Program-made: the position numbers and the translations under genes
Shown here: positions 52,701 to 62,700 of the stretch, in pieces
Position numbering within the stretch: position 1 is the first letter of the stretch
Layout: each line of letters starts with the position of its first letter
The notes under the pieces: generated by a model
The model's database searches: none
Told to the model about the DNA's origin: nothing
Seen by the model: only the letters and a program-made list of their open reading frames with translations
From: Apostichopus japonicus
Lineage: Eukaryota; Echinodermata; Holothuroidea; Aspidochirotida; Stichopodidae
DNA: 64,000 nucleotides
Direction: 5' to 3'
NCBI RefSeq assembly: GCF_037975245.1
Contig: NC_092572.1
Coordinates: 32,275,989-32,339,988 of the forward strand

Positions 52701-53575
52701 TATACCTCATGTTATTTGTACCATACCTCATGTTATACGTACCATACCTCATGTTATTTGTACCATACCTCATGTTATTTGTACCATACCTCATGTTATT
52801 TGTACCATATCTCATGTTATTTGTACCATACCTCATATTATTTGTAACGTACCTCATGTTATTTGTACCATACCTCATGTTATTTGTACCATACCTCATG
52901 TTATTTGTACCATACCTCATGATATTTGTACCATACCTCATGTTATTTGTACTATACCTCATGTTATTTGTACCATACCTCATGTTATTTGTACTATACC
53001 TCATGTTATTTGTAACATACCTCATGTTATTTGTACTATACCTCATGATATTTGTACCATACCTCATGTTATTTGTACCATACCTTATGTTATTTGTACT
53101 ATACCTCATGTTATTTGTAACATACCTCATGTTATTTGTAACATACCTCATGTTATTTGTACTATACCTCATGTTATTTGTACTATACCTCATGTTATTT
53201 GTACCATACTTCATGTTATTTGTACTATACCTCATGTTATTTGTACCATACCTCATTTTATTTGTAACATACCTCATGTTATTTGTAACATACCTCATGT
53301 TATTTGTAACATACCTCATGTTATTTGTAACATACCTCATGTTATTTGTACCATACCTCATGTTATTTGTAACATACCTCATGTTATTTGTAACATACCT
53401 CATGTTATTTGTACAATACCTCATGTTATTTGTACCATACCTCATGTTATTTGTACCATACCTCATGTTATTTGTACCATACCTCATGTTATTTGTACCA
53501 TACCTCATGTTATTTGTACCATATGTCATGTTATTTGTACTATACCTCATGTTATTTGCACTATACCTAGTCACA
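49755..53575. repeat. 3.8-kb minisatellite, 21-bp unit, about 182 copies
   Basis: Consensus 'tgtaccatacctcatgttat' plus one base. Variants occur mainly at five positions (c/t/a after 'gta', t/a in 'gttat/gatat', c/t in 'cctca/cctta', 'atacg' for 'atttg'). Since 21 is a multiple of 3, frames repeat every 7 codons: MLFVPYL and ICTIPHV types on the plus strand, NNMRYGT on the minus strand. They stay open for over 1200 codons without implying a gene. Larger copied blocks exist: 50161-50280 is identical to 51421-51540 (1260 bp, 60 units away), and a rare 'taatgatatgtg' unit recurs 1659 bp (79 units) apart. Confidence 0.97.
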
Positions 53576-54159
53576 AGGGTTCCTTACGTATACGTTGTAT
53601 TGTACGATACAAAAACATCCTGGAGAAATAACTCCTCGTCGTTGACAAATGAACATTTTTTTTTATTTATATTTATCGTTACTTCAGTATAGAAACCTAG
53701 CCACCCCCACCCTCCATTAGATTATCTAAGGAAGTTGTTTTGTATCTTTGATATCTTCATTTATAAATAACAAATCAAACCAGAGAAAGTATGCTATTAC
53801 GATAATTAGGCAATACATGGATTTTTATGACCGATTGTCCTTAATTGGGTTCAAGTTTACTGTATAAGAATAATGTCCTACAGTGCGGGGTGTGATTACA
53901 TTAATTACCACTTCCTTACATTAATTACCACTTCATTAATGCTCACACATCTATCTAAACATTTACGATTATACAAGGTTTCGTTTCATGTTAAATGAGT
54001 AATATAACACAGTAACGGATATGGTTGCTTGAGGAACACATGAATATGGTTCCATATCAGATGAAAGGGCGTTGCAAGAAAGGAGAAGGGACAGTATGGG
54101 CAACAAAAATTCAAATATTTAACTTAAAAAAAAAAACTAATGCAGGTTACTGGAGGCGA
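53576..54159. other. Non-coding
   Basis: A small direct repeat 'cttacattaattaccacttc' occurs twice near 53905-53935. Otherwise nothing. Confidence 0.5.
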
Positions 54160-55915
54160 TATTCCAAGGTCATGTGAGGTCAACAGAGGTCCACCTCTTA
54201 AAACCAAACAAAACCTTGACCTCTGATAACTTTGCGCATTAAGGTCGCACAGGGGTCAACCATGGAAAATTTTGATCAATTTGGAGGTTGAGTTTTTGAC
54301 CCATAATTGACCGTTGTTGACCTTGGATCCCATGGCCATTACACTTTGGAAACAATCGCTTACCATATTCACAACTAGTCCCAAAATGTCAACCATATTG
54401 GATCCCATCAGTAGGAGTTTCACAAGTTATTGCCCCCAAAAACACATTTTGAGCCATAATTGACCTTTGGTAACCTTGGATTACATAACGGGTGTTTAAA
54501 AAGCATGCATGTACTTCATTTACAACTTGTCCCAATATATCAGCCATGTCAGACTTCTTCACTGGAAGTTGTTGCAATAATTAACATAAGTGGGCAGTTT
54601 TGTGCTCATAAGCGACCTTGAATGACCTTGGATGGCATGACGGTTTTTATAAAAACTGTCCCCCTTGATGAAGTGCACTCCATCCTAAAATTGATATGCA
54701 CTCCAATGTACATACACAATGTTATTGCTAAAAAGGTATCAAATCCAACCGATCGAAGCGGGAGTTAGTTTCGTCCATAGAGCACAAAGAGTTATATCAT
54801 ATATTAAAATATTGACAAACATTTTTTTCTTTGCCCTGTATCTCCTAAAATGAGCTTATTTATGAAAAAATGTAACCTCTGATAACTTTGCACCTGAAGG
54901 TCGCACAGGGGTCAACCATGGACAATTTTGATTGGAAGACCATTTGAGATCTGAATATGGCCACAAAAGTTCAAATAATCAAAGAAACTAATACAGGTCA
55001 CCAGAGGTCAACCTAAGGTCAAAGGTCATAAAGATGCGGATTGACTAATGGATTACAATAACGTACCTCCCAACCTTTTTGACCCCTAATTGACCTTTCT
55101 TGACCTTGGATCACACAACTGTTATCGAGATATCGTGTTTATATCGTTTTCAGCTTTTGACCTCTGGTGACCTCGATTGACCTTTGACTCACATGAAAAA
55201 CCATAGGGATTACCTGCTCCACAAGGGCTATCAACACACTAAGTTTAAGGCTGAAGCATCTTTACTTCTTGAGATATCGTGTTTACAAGCTTTTTACCTT
55301 TTGACCTCTGGTGACCCAAATGACCTTTGACCTCCATGAAAAACAAAAGGTATTACTTGCATACCAAAGGCTATCTACACACTAAGTTTGAAAATCATTT
55401 AACTTTTACTTCTCGAAATACCGTGTTTACATGGTTTTCAGCCTTTGACCTCTGGTGACCCTAAATGACCTTTGACCTCCATGAAAAACATAGGGATCAT
55501 CTGCTATTCTAGGTCAATCCACAGTCCAAGTTTGAAGTTCTAGCATCTTATACTTCTTCTTGAGATACCGTGTTTACAATGTTTCTGCCTATGACCTCTG
55601 GTGATCTCGCAAAGGACCTTTGACCTCCATGAAAAAGATACAGACCATCTACTCACTAAGGGCTACCCACATACTAAGTTTGAAATCTAAAACACTTTTA
55701 CTCCTTGAGATATTGTGCTTACAAGTTTTCAGACGTTGACTTCTGTTGACCTCAAATGACCTTTGAACTCCATGAAAAACAATAGGGATCATCTACTTAC
55801 TGAGGCCTACCCACAGACCAAGTTTGAAGTTCATACAACTTAAACTTCTTGAGAGACCGTGTTTACAAGCAAAGCGTCACATACACACAAACATACATAC
55901 ATACATACACACGCC
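54160..55915. repeat. Repeat rich in TGACCT half-sites, ~145-bp unit in its 3' part
   Basis: From about 55110 a unit recurs at 143-148 bp (anchors near 55178, 55321, 55466, 55614, 55757). It contains 'ctctggtgacct', 'tgacctttgacctccatga', 'taagtttgaa' and 'cttgagataccgtgtttaca'. 54160-55050 holds older, diverged 'gaccttgga' copies. It ends with a short (ACAT)n microsatellite and a hairpin at 55930-55956. Confidence 0.88.
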
Positions 55916-55929
55916 ATCTCCATCGCAAA

Positions 55930-55956
55930 GATTCCTTCGGCCTTTGGCAAGGAATC
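55930..55956. repeat. Hairpin at the end of the TGACCT repeat
   Basis: 8-bp perfect arms GATTCCTT / AAGGAATC with loop 'cggcctttggc', directly after the (ACAT)n run. It looks like the 3' terminus of the repeat family. Confidence 0.8.
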
Positions 55957-57335
55957 CAGAAATCAGATTAAAGATTCTCAAAATTATGGTCTGTATCATT
56001 TACAGCTCTTCCGTTAATTAATTATTCCTTTAAGCGTTTTGATTGGACAATACCTAATGTATTGAGTAGACATGAACTATTTATATGGAACACCCACTGT
56101 TTCCTGCATTTAAGAGTATTTTAATTAATGCCAATAGAAACTTATACAATCCTTGTCTCTTGCCATTCAGAATTATTTTCTTTACGTTGCTGTAAACTTT
56201 ATTCAAACAGAATCGCTTGAATCCTTTTTGTAGATTATTTTTAGTAACATAAGTTTTGAAGTACTTATTAAAAGATCTTTTACTTTCTTATCTTTAAGTT
56301 TATATTGATGTACATATTTTATATTTCTTAGCCTTTGGTTCCCCTCTTGATAAATATTTTATATTTTTACTGGTGAAAACGGAAATGAAATGAAAAATAC
56401 ATCCGGCGTTTGAATGGATTCGAGTTAGATATTTCTTACGGAAGCTCTTAATGTACATGTTATTTGTTCAACGGTATAGCAATATTATAGTAGGAACTAT
56501 GAATCTGACCGCTTGTAATTAGCCTCAGCTGGCGATGAGAATAGAAACACTTCAGCCCCAATTCTTACATGTATAAGAAGGTGAATCTAGTTATGAAATA
56601 TGTCATAGGTCAGATTTAAGTTCCGATGCTGATGCCCCCACATACTGACTGGTATTATGGTTTTGTTGTGTAAATGAAAGGGATTTACAGCTCCACCGAA
56701 TCATCGGTAATGATTTACAATATATTTGCAAGATCTTCTTCTACAGTTTATTCCAAATCACGATCATAATATTTTCACAATTTACAAAATGGTCTTCAAT
56801 TTTCTTTCTTTTTATCAATAAACGTTTCACCTCTTCCTTCATTTATATGAATCGCAAAATTTCCAGCATTTGCACTTTGGAAAATAGTGAGTATCATGTT
56901 CACAAGCAATTTTGTTTATCTATGTACTCCACACACACATGATAGGTATAATGTTAACCAGTTTCTGATATGATTTAAACCATACAAAGAACAACAATGT
57001 TGAATCGCGTTGCTTCGCATCGGTCACCATCCATTACATTACCAGTTCATCCTCATTTCTGACCTAGAAACTATACAGGTATTAAATGTTGTATTCACAT
57101 TAGTGTACGCGGAACCGTCGCAGAAACATTTACCTTCATAAATTTGAGTTCATTCATACTTAGTAAAGATTCCTAAATCCTATTGGTCCATTCAGGTCAG
57201 CTGACCGTGGTTAATCCTGTGATAACGCACGGTAAAATTAAGGGGCATCACTTTAATAAATCTTTGGTTATATGTAACCAAAAATGTTTTGTTTTATGAT
57301 TTTTCCCCCACACAAATGGTAGTGTATGAATGAAC
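55957..57335. other. Non-coding
   Basis: AT-rich; a perfect 12-bp palindrome GGTCAGCTGACC lies at 57195-57206. 57210-57235 resembles an arm of the following palindrome. Confidence 0.45.
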
Positions 57336-57501
57336 GGGGTTAATCAACGGTCTAGCGTGCGTTACTCACATGATTAATGTACTCCGGGTGTTAATGCTAT
57401 CGCTGGATGCACTCGGGCTCCGCCCTCGTGCATCGCTTGCATTATCCCCCGATCGTGCATTAATCCTGTGAGTAACGCACGCTAGACCGTTGATTAACCC
57501 C
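57336..57501. mobile_element. 166-bp palindromic element (MITE-like)
   Basis: Ends are GGGGTTAATCAACGGTCTAG at 57336 and its reverse complement ending at 57501. The pairing continues through 'gcgtgcgttactcac', giving arms of about 50 bp around a GC-rich centre ('ggctccgccctcgtgcatcg'). A related half-copy ('gtggttaatcctgtgataac') lies at 57208-57240. No coding potential. Confidence 0.8.
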
Positions 57502-58387
57502 TTATTAATAATTGAGTAAGATTGAACTTAGAAAAAAGAGTAGCAAACGTGGACTTTTACAATTTCTGTACTTTGCGCCCTTTTTGCTACACTCTGCTGG
57601 TAACAAGCTTGGCCGTTCAAGGAATGAGTATGACTTGAAAACATAATGTTACTTCAGTCCACCAGGAAAGATTAAAGTTAGTTTTGTAACAACAAATATT
57701 TATGGCACAACTTTTTTGGGACACAAATTATCTAAATCTGGATAAACGACAAATATCTCCCTAATCATGAGCAGTCACGTGATTGTGACAACATATCTAG
57801 ATATCTTAGTTAGTTGCAGGGTATCCAATAATTTTTTGAATATTTCACAGTTTGGTCAATTTACAACCTTTGACGTCATAGGCAGCTTTACTTAATGGAA
57901 GACTAACTTCTCCTAACATCCCAGAGAAAACGAAGAAAATGAACATAACCAGTGAAAACCAGGGAGCCTGCTACAAAGACAAATATACAAGGACAGCTAC
58001 AGTAAGCTACAGGGTCGGCTAAACATACTGTTTATACAGCTGTAGGTGCTATGATGAACACTTGCCCCGAAATTAAATGAACATAAACAAGAAAGGTGCA
58101 ACATGATTGACAACATTGTACGGTTTCATATTTAATGTACATCGAGACGGCGAAGTAAAAGCGGGATATGTTCATTAAATTCCTCTAGGAGAACAAATTA
58201 ATTGATTAAGATATTTGTTTATGTCATTGATTTCTACTACAGCTAAGTTTTGTTTCAGTAGAATAATACCAATGTTTCACGAGGATTTATAGTGGTATGT
58301 TGGAAACGTTAAGCAGCGTCGGTTATGTCAATTATGTTGTTTCAAAGTCATTCACGCTACCAGTGTTCTACTAAATATTGAAATGCT
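57502..58387. other. Non-coding, with duplication D copy 1
   Basis: 57545-57830 is related to 59690-59965 (see findings). No gene. Confidence 0.45.
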
Positions 58388-58690
58388 GTGGTGCTGTGGC
58401 CGAGTGGATAAAGGCGGTGGCATTTGAAGCAATGAGGCTTAGCAATCGGGAGGTTCGGGGTTCGATTCCCGGCCGGGTCATAGTAAGAAGGGTTTTTCAT
58501 CCAAGAGCAATCTATGGTTTTCCCATCTGAAATGACTTTCTAAATGAAAAGATTTCCAATTTGAGTTAAATTTTTGAATTGGAAGCCACCCGACGTGAAA
58601 GTATCCATAAGCCCTTGCGGGTTTCTCCCACATTTTTGGTCGCTTAAGCGTCGTAAAAATAACTGCTGATTATTATTTATTTATTTATGC
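58388..58690 (+). mobile_element. tRNA-derived SINE
   Basis: The head has an A box (TGGCCGAGTGG, 58397-58407) and a B box (GGTTCGATTCC, 58459-58469) spaced as in a long-variable-arm (Ser/Leu type) tRNA. The acceptor ends do not pair and the anticodon stem is mismatched, so it is not a working tRNA gene. A ~200-bp unrelated body follows ('ccataagcccttgcgggtt', 'cgcttaagcgtcgtaaaaat'), then a short ATT/ATTT tail at 58668-58688. This layout is that of a SINE. Confidence 0.85.
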
Positions 58691-60109
58691 TCGGTTGTTA
58701 ATTATCATACCGATGCTCGTGAATTATTTACAGAATTTTATCTCAAAAAATTATATTTAAAAGATATGTATTTTTGTTCACTTCCAGATTTTTAAAAGTT
58801 TGTTTCTACGTTTGGAATAAACGTGATACAAAAGTTAACGAAAGTTGTTCCTCTATTATTTGGCGCCCTCAAATCGCCACCCAACTTAGACACTAATGAT
58901 AAGCGATGAATGAGGCTGTAAAGTCCAGGTGTGGCAATATAATATCCTTAATAATTGAAGATAATTATCAAGATACAATAAACAATTAGCCAACGATAAA
59001 TATGAATATTTAAATCAGATCTTAGTTACCGACTACACCGTAGTTGGAACAACTCCACTCCACCCCCCCCCCCCCCTTCGGATCCTGACAACTTCAAAAT
59101 CGTCTAATGTATGTATGTATGTGTCTGTTCAAAACACGCGGGGAAATAATACGAATATTTGTCTAATATTCATATTTTATCAAGTGATTGCATATGTTTG
59201 GTTACATGGTATCCGTACAACAGAACAACGAAGCGGGTTAGTAGAGCTACTGTACATATACTACTATACAGAGTTTCTTCCTATTTTCTAATTTATTCCA
59301 ATTTCACACGAATGCAATAATCACCACCACCCTCCCCTCAAAAAGAAAAAAAAGGAAAAAAGGAGTATTATATCGGAATCCTTGAAATGTCAGTAATTAA
59401 AATAGCTTCTCTCCCCTTCATGTACAGTATATCCAAATGATCAAGATAATGGCAAGCATTACCATTCAGAAGAACATACCAGAGTTTATGAGTTTCAAAT
59501 AAAAACAGACCCGTCCTTTCATTATATCTAAGCCTGATTGGACCCACACACTTATGTCAGTCACGTATACACTAATATGGATAAATAATAATTTAAGCAA
59601 GTGATCCTGCAAAACCCCTGAAGAATTTAACGGAACAAAGTTAATTTATTAGAAAGATTTAATTTCAAAGGAAGAATATCATATTGGATATTTGTATTGC
59701 TTTTGCTACAATCTGCTGGTAGCAAACTTAGCGGCAAAATGAAAGATAAGGTCCTTGAAATCATAATGTTACTTTATTTCCCTAGAATCACACGGGCAAA
59801 GATGAGAGTAGGAAGAGATTTCAAGGTTTGGAAACAAACAAATAAAACATGACAATTAATTTGTGGGACACAGTATTGTCTGATTATGATTAAACGATAA
59901 ACAACTCACTAGTAGGTATAGCAGTCAAGTTATCAGATCTCTTAATTAGTTGCAGTTATGTGTGAATATTCATATGTATTGGTCATAGATATAACCAATT
60001 ACGTAACATGCAGTTTTATTAAATTTTATTAAACCGTCTACCCAGTGACTTAATTCTTCACTTAATTTGAGTTAAACAATGCGAGAATATAGAAACCAAC
60101 TTAAAATAA
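58691..60109. other. Non-coding, with duplication D copy 2
   Basis: 59690-59965 pairs with 57545-57830. C run at 59063-59077. No gene. Confidence 0.45.
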
Positions 60110-60704
60110 TGTTACGTGACCGTTCTCATACTTAATTTGGAGAACAGATCACGTGGCATAAAACCGAGAACACAAGGATGGAAGTAAGTTTAAAGCATTT
60201 AATAAGCTATTTACATGGCAGAACAAAGTATAAATATGAACATAATACATAACTATAGTTTCTTAATTCAATTAACGTCTTTCTCGACTTGGAGAGCCGG
60301 GGGAGAGTTTCTGCTTATTTCTTGAGTTACCTTAGTGCTAGGCGGATAGTGCCCAGGTTTGCTTTAGAAATAGTTCGGCTGGATGTAAATAAAGTTCAGG
60401 TAGAGCGACGAGAATCCGTTAGAGTGAGTAGGTCGGAGTTCCAACAAAAGTATAGAGTTAAATATAAACTGTGTTTTAAATGGGCACAGTAATCAAGCCA
60501 AGGAACAATCAGAGGTGTGGCGACAACCTTTGAACGGAACGAAGGGAGAAAACGGAGAGGGCGCCCAATCGGGCGTCTGCGGCTTTTATACCCGGAGTGT
60601 AAAGGGATGTTCCAGTAGGCTATGAATATTCACGAAATCTGCGAAACACTTTGTTGGCGAGTTCCAGTTATGTAGAGCGCGTGAGCACATCTGGGATCGT
60701 AACA
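60110..60704 (-). mobile_element. Solo LTR (595 bp), minus orientation
   Basis: Read on the minus strand it begins TGTTACG and ends CGTAACA, perfect 7-bp inverted ends with the TG...CA of LTRs. About 105-110 bp in, a TATA box (GGGTATAAAAG, plus positions near 60593-60603) is followed by a GC-rich stretch, as in an LTR promoter. No primer-binding site or polypurine tract adjoins and there is no internal coding region, so it stands alone. Flanks do not show a clear 4-5 bp target duplication, which may mean rearrangement. Confidence 0.75.
60593..60603 (-). promoter_or_regulatory. TATA box of the LTR
   Basis: 'gggtataaaag' on the minus strand, inside the LTR-like element, with GC-rich sequence ('cgcagacgcccgattgggcg') where the transcript would start. 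Confidence 0.6.
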
Positions 60705-60786
60705 ATCGGAAGACTCGAAGACTTGAATGGTAACTTATGTTACGTAATAGGGTAGGTGAATAAGTGGGTTACCTAACAGTACCGCA

Positions 60787-62548
60787 AATTTGATTTATCG
60801 GTATCGCACAATCGATTGATCGGTACCGCACATTCGATTATCGGTCCCGCTCAATCGATTTATCGGTACAGCACTTTCGATTTATCGGTACCGCACATTC
60901 GAAATATCGGTATCGTAAATTCAATTTATCGGTATCCCACATTCGATTTGTCGGTATCGCACATTCGACTTATCGGTACCGCACAGTCGATTTATCGGTA
61001 CCGCATATCTATTAATCGGTATCGCACATTCGATTTATCAGTACAGCACAATCGATTTATCGCGGTACCGCACATTCGATTTGTCGGTATCGCATATTCG
61101 ATTTATTGGTATCGCACATTCGATTTATCGGTACGACATATTCGATTTATCAGTACGGCACATTCTATTTATCGGTATCGCACGTTCGATTTATCGGTAC
61201 CGCACTTTCGATTGATCGGTACCGCATAGATTTATCAGTACAGCACATTCGATTTATCAGTACCGCACATTCGATTAAACGGTATCGCACGTTTGATTTA
61301 TCGGTACCGCACATTCGATTTATCGGTACCACACATTCGATTAATCGGTATCGTAAATTCCATTTATCGGTATCGCATATTCGATTTATCGGTATCGCAC
61401 ATTCGAGTTATCGGTACCGCACATTAGAAATATCGGTACCGCAAATTCGATTTATCGTTACGGCACAATCGATTTATCAGTACCGCACATTCGATTTTCG
61501 GTATCGCACGTTCGATTTATAGGCACCGCACCTTCGATTTATCGGTACCACATATCAATTAATCGGTTTCACACATTCGATTTATCGGTACGGCACAATC
61601 GATTTATCGGTACGGCACATTCGATTTATCGGTATCACACATTCGATTAATCGGTATCGGACGTTCGATTTATCGGTACCGCACTTTCCATTTATCGGTA
61701 CCGCACATTCGATTAATCGGTATCGCACGTTCGATTTATCGGTACCGCACTTTCATTTGATCGGTACGGCACAATCGATTTATCGGTACCGCACAATCCA
61801 TTCATCAGTACCGCAAATTCAATTTATCGGTATCGCACATTCGATTATCGGTCCCGCACAATCGATTTATCGGTACAGCACTTTCGATTTATCGGTACCG
61901 CACATTTGAAATATCAGTATCGTAAATTCAATTTATCGGTATCGCACATTCGATGTATCGATATCTCACATTCGACTTATCGGTACCGCACGTTCGATTT
62001 ATCGGTACCGCACAATCGTTTTGTCGGTATCGCATATTCGATTTATTGGTATCGCACATTCGATTTATCGGTATCGCACGTTGGATTTATCGGTACCGCA
62101 CATTCGATTTATCGATAACGCAATTCGATTAATCGGTATCGCACATTCGATTAATCGGTATCGCACGTTCTATTTATCGGTACCGCACTTTCGATTGATC
62201 GGTATCGTACGTTCGATTTATCGGTATCGCACTTTCGATTGATCGGTATCGCATATTCGATTCATTGGTATCGCACATTCGATTTATGGGTATCGCACGT
62301 TGGATTTATCGGTATCGCACATTCGATGTATCGATAACGCAATTCGATTAATCGGTATCGCACATTCGATTAATCGGTATCGCACGTTCTATTTATCGGT
62401 ACCGCACTTTCGATTGATCGGTATCGCACGTTCGATTTATCGGTATCGCACTTTCGATTGATCGGTATCGCACATTCGATTTATTGGTATCGCACATTCG
62501 ATTTATGGGTATCGCACATTCGATTTATCGGTACCGCACACGATATAC
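60787..62548. repeat. 22-bp tandem array, about 80 copies
   Basis: Unit 'cgatttatcggtaccgcaca' plus two bases. Variation is concentrated in 'taccg/tatcg/tacgg' and 'attcg/aatcg/gttcg/tttcg'. Frames repeat every 22 codons (F-D-L-S-V-P-H-I-R-F-I-G-T type), interrupted by single-base gains and losses. A block of about 250 bp near 62080-62240 recurs at about 62300-62470. The array is CpG-rich and full of GGTACC and ATCGAT sites. Confidence 0.96.
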
Positions 62549-62583
62549 AGGGTTCTGCCCAGGGTGGATTGAGTGCCGGCAGG

Positions 62584-62700
62584 GCTATCTAAGCGGAGCG
62601 CCACCATCGGTTGGCGCGGAGCGTACAAGAAAATTTTGGGTTTTGGAAACTCCCCAGATGGCTGGAAACGGCCCTTCCCGAGTATTCTGAGCCACATGTA
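62584..62700 (+). repeat. Interspersed repeat R1, copy 5
   Basis: 'ctatctaagcggagcgccac', 'ggttggcgcggagcgtacaa', 'ggaaacggcccttcccgag'. Directly downstream of the 22-bp array. Confidence 0.85.

Noticed and set aside
49753-53692. Frames of about 1273 and 1311 codons on opposite strands
   Set aside because: They are the two readings of a 21-bp minisatellite; low-complexity 7-residue peptides with no start context or domain.
58388-58480. tRNA-Ser or tRNA-Leu gene
   Set aside because: A and B boxes are present but the acceptor stem does not pair and the anticodon stem is mismatched; the downstream body and tail mark a SINE.
60816-62242. Several 70-138 residue frames with F-D-L-S-V-P-H-I type repeats
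   Set aside because: Translations of the 22-bp tandem array; they shift frame wherever the unit gains or loses a base.
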